From Thunnus maccoyii (Eukaryota > Chordata > Actinopteri > Scombriformes > Scombridae): a stretch of 64,000 nucleotides of DNA. The stretch spans positions 7,651,151 through 7,715,150 of the forward strand of contig NC_056548.1 of NCBI RefSeq assembly GCF_910596095.1, read 5' to 3'. Shown here one piece after another: positions 1 through 12,370 of this stretch. A program made the translations under genes and the position numbers. How positions within the stretch are numbered: position 1 is the first letter of the stretch; each line of letters begins with the position of its first letter. The notes beneath the pieces were generated by a model, which worked only from the letters and a program-made list of their open reading frames with translations, did no database searches and had not been told where the DNA came from.

Positions 1-374
1 GCTTTAGCACCTGCAGACACCAGAGATGCTGAATGAAAAACCCACTGAAGCAGTAAAGGGAGGCTCATCCTCCTATAAAAGCCCTGCAGAGGAGATAAGA
101 GTTATTGAAGGTGCACTCGAGCAAACACAGACCTTCAGATTTGTGTTTCCAGCCGTCTGTCCTGCAGAGACAGAGACACCTTTTCAAATTAATCAGATGG
201 ACACTGCAGCTTCTAGCAGGGATGAGGACAGGTGAGCTGTGGATGAGATTCAGTGGGCTATAAATCCAGGGCTTCATTTTAAATTTTAATATATGGATGT
301 TGGAAAACAACTGCTATGTTGTTTTATATCATCCAGACAGATTTATTTTTAGCCATGCAAGCAGCAGAGCTCTA

Positions 375-620
375 GGGATGACAACTGTTGGGCGGTTGGT
401 CCATGACTTTGGTTTAAAGTGAGATATCTCAACAAGTATTGGATTTCAGTGGAATTTAGCACATATATTTTATTTTCCCAGAGGACGAATGACTCTGTGG
501 ATCTGCTGACTTTTTATCTGGTGCCACCAGCAGGTCAAAATGTTTAAATTATCCAGTGAGGTGTCTCCACATCAACTGGATGTATTGGAACAAAATTTAA
601 TACAGACATTAATGGTTCCT
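375..620 (+). repeat. 5' part of an interspersed repeat (family C) split by an insertion
   Basis: This region shows the motifs of a common fish repeat: GGTTGGTCC, GAGATATCTCAACAA, GCCACCAGCAGGTCAAA and ACAGACATTAATGGTTCC. It continues at about 1281-1510 (AATGACATTCCCATCAAC, GTTAGCATTTAGCTCAAAG, GCTAGCATGGCTGTAGACT). The copy at 11763-12370 carries both parts in the same order, so the two pieces here belong to one older copy. The family is recognised from experience; its class is not certain. Confidence 0.6.
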
Positions 621-1280
621 TATACGTATACTGTCATGATGTCAGATGTCAATGTTAAACATGGTCAAAGTTCCAAAACTTGAGGTTAACGAATGTAGAA
701 ATGTTCCCTGCAGGTCAAAGGCCAGGGCTTCGTCTTGCTCTGAACACTTCGTTTGTGATGGTTTTTTCTACCTTGCTGACAAGCTGCCGTTGGCTCGTTG
801 CACATGCCCATAAACGACTGTCTGTTCTGTAGCCTTAGCTGCTAAGTTTTTACCATGTGTTTCGCGTTGTCCGCTCTCATATTTCAGATCAGATTTCAGC
901 TCAAACACATACGGATGTATTTGAGAGGTTGACATTTCAAGTAAAGAATGAGAAAAAGAGGAGAAATCCTACTACTATAGTTTGTTTCATAGTTTGTTGA
1001 TGCAGCCTCCCGAGTGGCCAGAAGTTGGCTGTGACACAGCTTTTGGAAGCTGGCCGATCAGAACGGAGTGGGCTCATCAGGAGAGGGGCTTAAAGAGCTA
1101 AAACAGCCTGTTTCAGACACAGGCTGAACTGAGGGGCTGTGTAAAGAGCCAGTATAGATAATATAGATAATTATAAATAAATAAGGAGTTTTTAAAAGTG
1201 GAAATCGCGCAAAGATATTCCAGTGGAGTCCCAGATTTGAAAATATAGACCTGGAAATGTGCATAATATGTCCCCTTTAA
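621..1280 (+). mobile_element. TTTAAAGGGG-type terminal-inverted-repeat element, copy 1
   Basis: This is one of four copies in the window. It shares with the others ATGTTAAACATGGTCAAAG, TTGAGAGGTTGACATTTC, CTACTACTATAGTTTGTT, GGGCTCATCAGGAG and CAGGCTGAACTGAGGGGCTG. It ends with GCATAATATGTCCCCTTTAA (1261-1280), the 3' terminal inverted repeat. The 5' end is degraded. No transposase frame is seen, so it is a non-autonomous DNA element; a TTAA target site is suggested by the ends. It interrupts family C. Confidence 0.7.
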
Positions 1281-1510
1281 GTTTATGAGATAATGCATGA
1301 CTGCAAAACTAATGACATTCCCATCAACTGTACTAGTGTTAATATGCAAATGTTAGCATGCTAACAGGGTAAATTAAAATGGTAAATATGGTAAACATTA
1401 TACCCGCTAAACATCAGCATGTTAGTATTGTGATTGAGAGCGTAATATTGTGCTGATGTTAGCATTTAGCTCAAAGTATCACAGAGCAGCTAGCATGGCT
1501 GTAGACTCTG
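1281..1510 (+). repeat. 3' part of interspersed repeat family C
   Basis: This continues the repeat that begins at 375. It matches 12170-12370 in ATGACATTCCCATCAAC, TTAGCATGCTAACA, GTTAGCATTTAGCTCAAAG and GCTAGCATGGCTGTAGACT. It shows how the older copy was broken by the element at 621-1280. Confidence 0.6.
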
Positions 1511-1524
1511 AGAGGAACAGTTTG

Positions 1525-1775
1525 ACATCTTGGGAATATGCTTACTCACTGTCTTGCTGAGAGTTAGATGAGAAGATTCCTCTCATGTTTGTGGCAACTG
1601 GTCCTGGCCAAGAAATAGTTCGGCACCTACTTGCTAAGCTAAATTAGCATAGCTAACTGACTCTAGTTTCATACTTAGCATACAGGCGTGTGTTGTGTCA
1701 ATCTTCTCAACTGACAAACTCTGCCAGAGAGAGAGTGAATAACCATATTTCCCAAAATGTTGAGCTTTTTCTTGG
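1525..1775 (+). repeat. 'TTAGCTTAGCATAAAGACTGG' hairpin-family repeat, degraded copy
   Basis: This carries the outer parts of the family: TTTGACATCTTGGGAATATGC followed by GCTGAGAGTTAGATGAGAAG at the left, and GAGAGTGAATAACCATATTTCCC with AAAATGTTGAGC at the right. These are inverted copies of each other, with GCTAAGCTAAATTAGC in the middle. The central portion is shorter than in the copies at 13900, 34568 and 39838. Confidence 0.55.
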
Positions 1776-3379
1776 AGGGCAGCATTTTGAGATGCTTAAG
1801 AAAAGCCACATCTTGGTAACTATACACTGCTTACTTTTATTATGCGTCCGGTGTGTTCGGGGTTGCGTGTCACATTATAATGACATACTCAGACACAAGC
1901 ATGAACTCATCGAAAGCAGAAATTAAGAAAGAAATTGGGAATATGCATTGCTACAAAGCTTTTGGGGAGCTCTGTCTGCTTTAAACACATGTTACATGAA
2001 TAAAAATATTACCTTTAAACCTTCAGGTTTGTTGGTGCCACTGCACTCAACAGCTTTTTCAATTTTGTGAATGTGTGTATGTATGACTGGTTCATGGTTT
2101 CACTAAAAAAGGAATCAATCCTCTAAAACTTTGGTCTGCATTAAAATTAGAAAAAGGCCTTGGTTTGTTTTTGTAAGTGGCTTTTTTTAATCTGTATTAC
2201 CCAAAAATATCCACCTTCATTCCCTCTGATGATTATGTTCCTTCATTTCACATACAGCCAAGCTATTTCTGAAACTTCCTGAAGATGTTGTCTGCACTCT
2301 GGAAATATACAAATAACAAGCTGTTGAATACCGAGGAGCCATCCACAAAGAAAGAGCTTAATAATCAAATCTCCCCACTTCTACCCTGTGCCAGACATCC
2401 TTGGCCATAATATCTGATGGCAGCGTGAGGAGAAGAGAGGAGAAGCAGAAAGAGAAAACACTGGGGCAGCACTGACGTAGAGCAATGTTCACTAAACCAA
2501 GAGAAGAAACCTTTTTTTTTTTAATCTATAATGAATGCAATCTATTAAAAATGCAACACAAGGAGATATGAATTCCATCTCCTTCATCAGCTTAGAGTAA
2601 GAATGACCTAGAAACAATTAAAACCACAATGGATACTGAAATCAATTTATAAGAGTATTTGCATGTGTGTATTAGAGAGGAAAAGAGAGGTAAGTGGATA
2701 CACTTATGTCATGAAAGAAAAGGTAAGTATGTAGGTTATGAGCATGCACTGGGGTCTGCGGTTAAACCAGCTGACGCAGGACAGGGGCGGGCAGAGAAAC
2801 ATCAAGAAGCCAGCTAAGAGCCAAGTTGTTGTTTCATGTTTCGCAGCCAAAGTGCGGAGAATCTAATCCACTCAAGAACACAAAATGATCCGTGCCCTCT
2901 GAGAGCCCCGGGGGGCCGCAGCAAAAAAAAATGGAATACAAATGAGAGCTTTGTGTGCAGCGATCTGCAGCACGCTGCTTCACTGTGCTCCACCCATGAT
3001 GCCAGACTTTTGGACACCCACTTTAATCATCTTTAGGCTGAAAAAAGAAAACTGTGCCCAGAGTTCCTATCCAGCAAAATTGAAATAATTATGGGGCAAC
3101 ATATTCATGTGTGGTCACTTTGTTCAAACAGAAATATTCAAACTGTCAGATAAAAATACTGATAAAGATTTGCATATCTGTGTTCCTGAAATACTGGTTT
3201 GTTCAGTCGAGTGTAATGGTATATCTGGAAAAAAATGTAAAGCGTATGTTATCGCCTAAACGTATGTGGCCACCTGAAAGTGTTACCCACATGCGATTCA
3301 CTCTACAGGAAAACCTTTCAACAGTTTTTGTCCTGTTTTTTTTAACCTGGCTGTGGGGATTTGCTTCAATTCAGCCACG

Positions 3380-3745
3380 AGAGCTTTAGTGAGGATAGCA
3401 ACTGATGTTGGGCGATAAGACCTGGCTCACAGTGTGCATTCCAGTTCATCTCTCAAAGGTGTTGGATAGGGTTAAGGTCAGGCCAGTCCTCCACATTGGA
3501 GCCTGACCAGTGACTTTATGCAACAAGAAAATGTTGAAACAAAAAAAAGGGCCTTCCCAAAACTTAAACCACAAAGTTGGAAGCACAGTAATGTCTATAA
3601 TATGTAAACATCTAATTATTATGTAACAGGTAACACATATGATTTACTTCAATAGGAACTATGGGCCTAACCATGAACAAAACAGACCAAAAGACTCAAA
3701 TATGCAGACATGTGTCCACATACTTTTGGTCATAATAGTGTATAT
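3380..3745 (-). pseudogene. Decayed Tc1/mariner transposon fragment
   Basis: Read on the minus strand, 3492-3456 gives E-D-W-P-D-L-N-P-I-Q-H-L followed by a stop. This is the DLNPI neighbourhood near the last catalytic acid of Tc1-type DDE transposases. Downstream pieces (CACAAAGTTGGAAGCA at 3571 and CACATACTTTTGGTCATA near 3717) match the usual 3' part and end of such elements. The copy is short, interrupted and not functional. Confidence 0.6.
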
Positions 3746-6700
3746 TATCAGCTTAAACAATACAGTAATAAAACAACTTAAAGTAAGTTCAAATACAATC
3801 CAAAACTTTGTGAAGAAGAAAAAAAGAGCAATCACTCATGCTTGTTGTACGTCTCCTCTCAAGACAATCAGGACCAACAAGGATCATTCCTTCAAGATTC
3901 ATAAAAACTGGTTCTGAAGTTGGAAAATGAGAACTTAAAACTTTAGCTTCTCCATCAGGCCATTCAATAGATTTTTAAAAAAGGTAGAGCACCATGCCAA
4001 AAACCAACCATCCACCCAAGTTTCACTGAAATTGAGGTTTCACATGTGTGTTTAAAATTTAGACTAAAGATGGATTAAACAGCAGACACTTCAGATCCCA
4101 TTACACCAGGATTTGAAGTGTCCTAGAAAATAATTTTCATACTAGTGGACAGTTTGTAAACAGGACCTGTAACTGCAAAACAAAAAAAAATGTCTAGCTC
4201 TCTTGTCTGAGTAATTATAGAGCATTCTGCAAATTAACAGTGCAGTTACAACATCTGCGCTAATCTCTGTGTTGTGTGGTTGAAGAGCCCTTAGGCAGGA
4301 TCTGACAGGCTTCAGCATTATAGGACAGCTGGAAATGGACACGCAGAGCACTCTGTCCATTTATTTCGGTGTTTATTGACTGAAGTGGCTGAAAGGGTCA
4401 CATTTAAGCCTCCTAGACCTACAACTGTTTTAATCTGATGGGCCGCTAATGGTCTTTATGAACAAAATGTGAGTCTGAATTTTGTGGCTCAAGTGGATAT
4501 TGTATTTAATGCAGTATGTTTTAGAGGCCATTTTAAAGGAATACGCCACAGAAAACATATGTCTTGAATGTCAAATCCACACCACCTGTAGACTTGAGAA
4601 AAGTTGCAAAAGTTTCCTTTGTGAATTATATTGCAAAGCCACAATGTTTTTCACGAAAATATTGCCATAAACATCTACTTTTTGGTGGGTTATCACTCAA
4701 TATCTTCACACAGTAAATTGTACCATTTTAACAGGATCTAAAAATGGTAAATACATGTCAAGTCATTCATTTGTAACTTCTTAAAATATTCAAAATGAAG
4801 TCAACCCACAATTATGCTCAAAGGGTGCTAGTGGTATGACCTAGTGGCATATGAAAGCAAATTAATCAACAGGGAAATGATAACATAGCAAAATTCAACA
4901 TAATACCATTTTAATGTCTTTACCACACCAGATTATAATCTGTTAAAATGATAAAATATAGTATGTAAAGGTGCAATGATCCTCTCTGACAAAATGCATG
5001 GAAAACGAGACATTTTTGGCTAAGTGGCTAGCTCGTTAGCTTGTATGTAGACACACATGGATTTCAATGGCGGTTTTGTACCGAAAATGTCCAGCAATGT
5101 CAGTTTATAATCTATCCTAGATGTCCAGCAACTTTTAAAAACCAATATAGCATAATCCTACTAATCTCAACTCTTCCTACTAATCCGAATAATGCTCAAT
5201 ATTCAAAAGACTTTCAGCCAAATATAATAAATACACAGATTTCCAATTTTTCGCTAGCATGGTTAGCTGATTACAGTTGTTGTTTGTGAACAACAGAAAG
5301 CTAATGTAGATGTGTGCGATAAAGTGACATTGAGAAGCTGTGCATTGAGCCATTTTATATATCCATATATTTTGGAACATATGTAGGTATTTGTATGTAT
5401 AGAACTGGTTTGAAAACTTTATACCGTGACTTACACAGTTTCTGTTTGTCACTAGCCATGCTAGCAGGTTACAAGCTAACTGTATTAGTAACAATTGAGG
5501 GTTGTATTCAGCCATATTTTGGCAAAAATATGAATATTATACTTAATACATAGAGAAGCTTTAATTGTGATTTTGATTGGATTTTTTCGCCATTAAACTC
5601 AGGGGCATACGGTCCATTAAAGGTGCCGGGGCACCGCCAGTCCTGCAATTCCTATTGTAAAATACATATTTTAACGAAAAATTGTTTTTGTTATTGTTTT
5701 GTTGTGTGTGTATGTGCATAAATTGCAGTTGTTACTCTCACATAAATCATACATAATTACAGAAATGTGCGATGACTAATGAAAACGCGCTGCCTACAAT
5801 CTTTAGCTATGTGCCGAAGAACGTACTCTTCTCCGCCCAACAGCGGTATGTGAGTAATATGTTTGGCTTTTCCTGGTGATCCCTGATTGGTTGACACCGT
5901 ACGCCAAAAATAACTGGATCTGGGGTGGAAAATTTTCCGTCCAGGAAATGTTGCCAGATTGTGCAATTTTCTGCTTAATTGCTGCTTCCTTTTTAGATAA
6001 CATTTACCCCCTGAAGGCAGGCAAAAAGGACATGGATTGGTGATAACTGTAAAGTGAAAGTAGTTGCTAAGTGGCCACCAAAAGATACTTTTTAAAACTT
6101 TTAGAAACTGCTAGCCTAGCCGCTAGCCACCAGCAGCTGGCTGAAATACACAGCGCTACCTAGGGCCATAGCCCCACCTACTGGGAATATCACGCCACAC
6201 CACTGGTCAAACGGACTAACTTTTGGTATCCATTGTTGTGACTTCAAGCTAACTACAGTTGCAAACTGTTCACAGCCACCTTTGAAGTGGATAGGTTTCC
6301 ATTGGAGTATTCCTTTAAAATCTTCTTAACTTAGGCAGTGAAGAGGAGAGCAATTTGTGGGAAATTGACTTGATCCATTTGATACCGCAGGCATGAGTGT
6401 TAACCACCGTACCATTTCTGGACCACCAGGTCTGAGTTTTTGACCATTTTTACAGCTGCAGCTCTCTGTGGCTGCCGTTGTTGGAACACAATATTTCTTT
6501 TACAGGGTCACACATCACATGGTAACCTATTTCAAAGCACAAGCCTCTCTATTCTCTAAGCTGTAACCGAAGCTTGTAATATCCACTGTCTGCTAAAACA
6601 AATATGGATTAAAGAGACAGTGAAGCTCTATTTTACCAACAGGTCAGACACAAAACATCCCTCCTTTCTAGGATAGATTTGTATAAACTGAGCTCTTAGG

Positions 6701-8434
6701 GAATTATAAACAGTTACCAGACTTGAATGAATGTAAGGTCTATCCTCTGTGTTTCACTTGAGTCACTGCTTTTCATCATTCAAATCTCTACAACTTCAGT
6801 TGATGTCTGCTACAGCAGATTAGCTGGACCGCGCTGCTGTGGCTTGCTCAGCATCTGAAAGACCAGAAAGGTTATGTTTACAAGCTTGTAAAGCGATGCT
6901 TATTTCTGACTGGCAGCAATAATGAATGCTCATTTCTACAGTCGTCCAGGGGTAGAGATGAAAGGTTTTAGTTGCCAATGCCAGCCTCAGGATTTTCTCT
7001 GTGTCCATCTGTCCAGCCAATACATCAGGGAGGAGTCTGGTGGAAACATGGAAGAGGTCATATGACTCAACCACCCAAGAGTGAGATGCCAGACGTGGCA
7101 CAGCAGCTTTTCTAATTACTACAATATGTTAAACCTTCTAAGCTCTCCTCCTGGCCGCAAGTTTTTCAAAAAGGAACCTGACCTACATTTCTCCTGCATG
7201 CTCTGAATTCAGAAAAAAGTTGTTTAAGCCTTAGTGAGGAGAGAACTGAAATAGTAACTCCCTTTTCTCACACCGCCTGCTGCAAGAGGCAAGCCTGCAA
7301 TCCAGCCTGCAGGGCCTTCCTGCAATTAACCAAACTACAAGAGTGAAAAGGTGCATTCATGGGAGATTGTACAAAATTAAATGAGATTGATGAGGATCAA
7401 ATTGTCACGGAAGATAGATATGTGATTTTTTTTATGAAACAGTCATCTAAGTTGTGACTGAAATATCAAATCTGCAACAAAAGTGAAAACACACTCCTAT
7501 AAATGTGCACAACATGAGCTATACAGGTCAAAGCAACCGGATGCTTTTACCATCATGACTGCCAAAGTGCAAAGTAATACAAACATTGTTGCTATGGCAA
7601 TCGGTGACTAATGACTTACAAGGATTTCCCTGAAAGTCGGTGTTTGGACAAAAATGAAAAACACTGGCAATATGTCTGCGCAGAGAAACAATGACTCCAC
7701 ACAGTGAAGGAATTCATATTCCCACAGGCCAAAATAATCAATCTGAGAACGGAGGAACAAATCAAGATGTCAGCAAATAAATCAAAAGGAGGCACACTAA
7801 GTCACGATGAATAATAAAGCCATTGAAATGCCTTGAGTGCAAAATGTAAATTTTAAAAAATGTCAGAATTACTACACTCAATTGAGGCTGATAACATAGC
7901 AGTTACATCACTACCGAGCCGGAAAATTGAATTTCAGCCAGAAAGTGGAGTCTTCCGATCCTTGTTATTAATTTTCTGTGAATCGGTGTGACAATAACGT
8001 TAAAGAGGCCATTTATAGCAATGAATGACAGAATCAACGTGAAATTGATTAATTTTCCTAACATTTTCCTACCTATTGCTGATGGAAAATAACAATATTA
8101 ACCAAAGCGACTCTTGTCCATGAAAAGAGTTTAAAGTGAATAGAGAAAAAGGTCTCGGAAGCTCATCAATATTTCCCTTAAATGTGTCACTGGACTACAA
8201 AAACACCTTGGAACATTTTATTCAGAGACAGATGATTCAAAGAGGGACGAGGCAGCCAGTACACAGAGCTCTAGAAATGTCACATTTCCTTTTGACTACA
8301 CTAAGCCTCAACTGTTAGTGAGCAGCTTCGATATAATCTCATCTACATCTGGCACAAAGTTTTGACACATCTCTCTGCCTTTTCAGCCCGTTAACCTCAT
8401 TTTCTTTTTTTAAAAAGATATGTATTTGGGCATT

Positions 8435-8590
8435 TTTTTGCCTTTAATGGAGAGCAGATAGTGTAGAAGCAGACAGGAAACAAAGGGAGAGAGAAAGGAG
8501 TAAAGCATGCAACAAGGGTCCCAAGCCGGAGTCAAACAAGGATGTGGCGGTTACGTGGTATGCACTGTAACCATGTGGCTAACAGGGCAC
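8435..8590 (-). mobile_element. SINE-like repeat (family D), copy 1
   Basis: This shares with 11938-12091 the order TTTTTTTGCCTTTA, GGCAGGAAA (here AGACAGGAAA), GGGAGAGAGA, ATGACATRCAACAA-like, then a GC-richer end containing a box-B-like stretch read on the minus strand and CAGGGC at the terminus. The end near 8585 looks like a degenerate tRNA-derived head on the minus strand. There is no coding potential. Confidence 0.5.
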
Positions 8591-9074
8591 TCCTTAACCT
8601 CATTTTCTGCATTACCCCTGAAAGTGCTGGAACATGGGACAAAATAAACAGGCCCCAGGATGCTCATAATCAGGGAGCTATTTTAATAATTTGAGCTACA
8701 TTAGGAAATAAGGTCATCTCTGCAGCAAACAATCACAGAAAACACAGTTTTACGTGATGATGTACTTGGAAATGGAATTTATCCATTAGCACAATTGAGA
8801 CAGAAACGAGCTTTGTGGATTTAGGTTAACAGATGAGGTGGACGTTATCTTCTGTTATGTCAGTTGGTGTAACAAAGTGAGTAAAAACAATATTATAGCG
8901 AACTGATTGAGCGAAAACGTTCATTCTTGACGCTGGTAACAGTAGTTTGACAAAATAATTTTATTTTACTGGTGCTTTCAATCATAGCTCACAGTCGTCT
9001 GATCCGACTGCATGCTAACTGATAAAATCAGTTTGCTGATGAAGACCATGAGATGCATTTGAAAATGAACCAAA

Positions 9075-9245
9075 GATGTTTTTATGGCTACAACTGTAAA
9101 TTTCTTTCAATATTGGTTCATTTCTCAATGATTTCTTTGATTATCCAATCAATCATTTACTTGATTTACTGTCCTCCTCCTCCTCTCTTTGTAATAAGTA
9201 TTTTGTCCAACCAACAGTCCAAAACCCCAAGATATTGAAGTTAAT
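9075..9245 (+). repeat. Degraded copy of the 'CTGCAACGATTA' repeat (family E)
   Basis: This includes TTATCCAATCAATCATTTAC and CCAACAGTCCAAAACCCCAA followed by AGATATTGAAGTT. The same order is seen in the better copy at 31337-31660 (ACCAACAGTCCACAACTCAA, AGATATTCAGTTTACTGTCA). Confidence 0.4.
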
Positions 9246-9791
9246 ATCAAACTAAATTAAGCAAATCCTCACACGACCTCAAACCAGCAAATGTTTGGCA
9301 TTTTTCCTTGAGTTGTTATTTTTTATACAAACATTCAGCTCTAAAACCACATTAATTACTTTTTTGGCCTCTTGGGAGAAGCTGAACAAACTGTAAACAC
9401 AACACTGACATATTGTCACTTCATAAAGTTCATATGGTGAAATTACAAAAAATCCCCTATTTTCAAAACCAGCAGACAGGGAACATCATTAGTTTTCATT
9501 TGGAGTCTTGTCTTATGTCCTTTTAGCTCTGATTTGACCTCCACCATCTCCTGAGGGAAATATCAGGCTCCACCTTACTGCTAACTGTGTCTGTCTAGCT
9601 TCTGGTGCTGTGAAACTGGTGGTTGGTGTGTTTATCAGAGCTTTTTTACTGATAAGAAAACATCTGCTTGCCGCTGCTAGAAACGTCTCAGATGGGAGCA
9701 GTGAGACTGAACCAAAACAAAACCAAAACAATGAACTGAAAGAAGCTAAAACACTCTGTAGAACTGAAGGGAACTTTTCAAACTTTTCAGC

Positions 9792-10292
9792 TTTAAAGGG
9801 GACATATTATGCTTTTTATGGTTTTCTGTTGTTTATACACTGTTATGATGTTGGATGTCTATGTTAAACATGGTCAAAATTCCAAAACTTGAAGTTAACA
9901 TATGTAGACAAGACAAAAGCCAGAGCTTCATTTGGGATGTTTTTTTCTACCTTGCCGATAAGCTGACATCAGCAGATTTCGTCTCGAGCATGCACGGATG
10001 TATTTGAGAAGTTGACATTTCGAGCAAAGAACGAGAAAAGGAAGTGAAATCCTACTACTATAGTTTGTTGACGTAGCCTCTGTAGCCGACAGAAGTCTCC
10101 AGAGGGGCAGCTTCCTGAAGCTAACCAATCAGAACAGAGTGGGCTCATCAGGAGGGGGAGGGGCCTTAAAGAGACAGTAGCTTAAACGGCCTGTTTCAGA
10201 CAGAGGCTGAACTGAGGGGCTGCATAAAGAGCCAGTATAAGATAAATAAATTAAAAATATAGATCAAATGTGCATAATATGTCCACTTTAAC
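9792..10292 (+). mobile_element. TTTAAAGGGG-type terminal-inverted-repeat element, copy 2
   Basis: This is the best-bounded shorter copy, about 500 bp. It starts TTTAAAGGGGACATATTATG and ends CATAATATGTCCACTTTAA, which are inverted repeats with one mismatch in the visible end. The interior matches the copies at 621 and 48751 (CTACTACTATAGTTTGTTGA, TAAACGGCCTGTTTCAGACA). There is no open frame of note. It is non-autonomous. Confidence 0.75.
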
Positions 10293-11550
10293 TGAAGAAG
10301 CACAACAATTAAAAAATGTTCTACAAACTCTTCCAACTGTGGCTTACTGCATTTTCAGGGCCAAACAATAACCTTTCGAATACTGAAAATGAATTAGTCA
10401 CTGCTGATACTGGTAGAACAGGTAATTGAAGGTACTGGAAAATTAGAATTTACTGGGCTAATTCTGCTGATGAATGAAACCTCACTGCTTGATATCTTGA
10501 TGTCTGCTATTCTTATCATTTATCGGGTTCGGCAGGATGCCATTTAGTCTGCTCTCCGTCACCCTGAGGTCTATTTAGACTGAAAGACCTGCTGAAGAGG
10601 ATGTTATGCCTCCGGATTGAACATTGACAGTGACATACGGATCGGTCAAGGTTGGATTAGCTGTGCTGCATCAGAGCACTTCTTCAGTTTTCTGAGGGGG
10701 CTGACATTTTCATCCAAAGAAGTGAACGCGCTGCAGAACTGGAAAAAGAAATGTCATTCTCGACTCCATATCTCAAGTGGCACATGTGCTTGTTCCATTT
10801 TCCAATTAGCATGAATTTAATTTAGGGAGCGTATGCTAATAAAACATCAGCGCTGTAGCTCCATGTACGGTAAAAGCGTTTTAGCTCCAGAGCCCACAGG
10901 TACTAAACTCCTCGAGCACAAAAGCTATCTTTCATTTTTCAGCTAATTTCACAACTTTTTACACACTCAAAGAAGATTAACAGCTTTCTATGTTGTGGTG
11001 CTGTTTCTTATTGGCAGCTGATATATAACTGAATACATGCACACACCTCTGACACCACAGACTTGGGTTAAACCAGTCTATTTAGTGTAATCTGGTGTTT
11101 ATGTCTACACTTTATCAGCTGTTTAATATCCTTCAGACTGATGCAGGCCTTGACTTTTGACTGGAGTCACTGGCATAGTCTTGTCCTTTCTGGCAGCTCA
11201 AGCACACCAGCTAAATTCTATGCAAACAATCCCATATGGTGCATGTCAGGTTGTTTCAGTATTTCAGGTTTTTTTGTGTGGACATAGCACATACAGAGTC
11301 TGTCATAGAGCAGCTTTTTTTTTTCTTGCTTCTGATCTCAACCTGCAGAGGAGCAGCAGATTAAAACAAGAGCTGAACAGATATCATCAACACGGGTTGC
11401 TAGAAATCAAATATTGTCTGTGAGAAAATAGGAGAAGAATACAAAAAAGCAGGCAGTCAGGCATGGCGCTGGGTACTGAGGCATGAGGAAAGTCAGCTGG
11501 ATGCAAAATTGATCAGCCTGCAGAGTCACAAAGCATCTCAAATGTGTGTG

Positions 11551-11553
<3 letters not shown>

Positions 11554-11582
<29 letters not shown>
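11554..11582. repeat. (GT)n microsatellite
   Basis: A near-perfect GT repeat of about 29 bp in the pacs2 intron, preceded by an interrupted GTGTG tract. Confidence 0.9.
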
Positions 11583-11762
11583 GAGTGAGGATGCGACTGT
11601 CCTTTCCCGTCCTGCCCTGTCTGCCCTCCACGACACGCTGCATCAGCTAAATGGTTGGGGGTGCAGGAAATCTTACATAAGGCCGTCTAACATTCAAAGA
11701 ACATGGCAGGGAGACTCACTTGACAAGAAACAAGAGTAAAAGTCAGCGGTTGTGGCTCTTTG

Positions 11763-11937
11763 GATAGTAATGTTGGCCGGTCGGTCGACCACTTTGGTCT
11801 AGACTGAAATATCTCAAAAACAATTTTTTTTTTTTACAGGCATTCATAATCCCTGCGGGGTGAATCCTGTTGACTTTGGTGATCCCTTGCCTCTATGAGG
11901 TCAACATTTTTGTTTTTTTGGGGTATTTCAATGAATT
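11763..11937 (+). repeat. Interspersed repeat family C, second copy, 5' part
   Basis: Contains GTTGGCCGGTCGGTCGACCA, ACTGAAATATCTCAAAAAC, AGGCATTCATAATCCC and GTTGACTTTGGTGATCCC. It resumes after the SINE-like insertion at 12092-12370. Confidence 0.55.
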
Positions 11938-12091
11938 TTTGGGGCATTTTTTTGCCTTTATTTGAGATGTAGGCAGGAAATGCAGGGAGAGAGAGGGGAT
12001 GACATACAACAAAGGTTCTTGGCTATGACTGAACCTGGACGTTGCAGCCATGTGGCATACGTCCTACCTGGTACACCATCAGGGCGCCACA
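11938..12091 (-). mobile_element. SINE-like repeat (family D), copy 2, inserted in family C
   Basis: Runs from GGGGCATTTTTTTGCCTTTA to a terminus ending ATCAGGGCGCC. Read on the minus strand it starts GGCGCCCTGATGGTGTACCA and has GGTTCAGTCATAG, which resembles a tRNA B box, so a tRNA-derived head on the minus strand is likely. The flanking sequence on both sides belongs to family C. Confidence 0.55.
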
Positions 12092-12370
12092 CATTTTGTT
12101 TGTTTTAGTGAGGTGTCTAAACAGATGGTGGATGGATTTCCATGAATTTTGTATAGTTCAATACTTTGGTTTATGCCTAAATACCTTCAAAATGAATGAC
12201 ATTCCCATCAACCTCAACTGTACTTTGTTTTTGTGCTAATTAGCATGCTAACATGCTAAACTAAGATGATAGTGGTAAACAGTACCTGCTAACGTTATCA
12301 TCTTAGCATTTAGCTCAAAGCACCACTAAGTACAGCCTCACAGAACTGCTAGCATGGCTGTAGACTGTTA
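12092..12370 (+). repeat. Interspersed repeat family C, second copy, 3' part
   Basis: Contains TGAATGACATTCCCATCAAC, TTAGCATGCTAACATGCTAA, TTAGCATTTAGCTCAAAGCA and GCTAGCATGGCTGTAGACTG, in the same order as 1300-1510. Confidence 0.6.

Noticed and set aside
5180-5515. 111-codon minus-strand frame in the pacs2 intron
   Set aside because: Composition looks like translated AT-rich noncoding DNA, and the stretch has partial inverted repeats (GCTAGC, GTTAGCTTG) suggesting a repeat.
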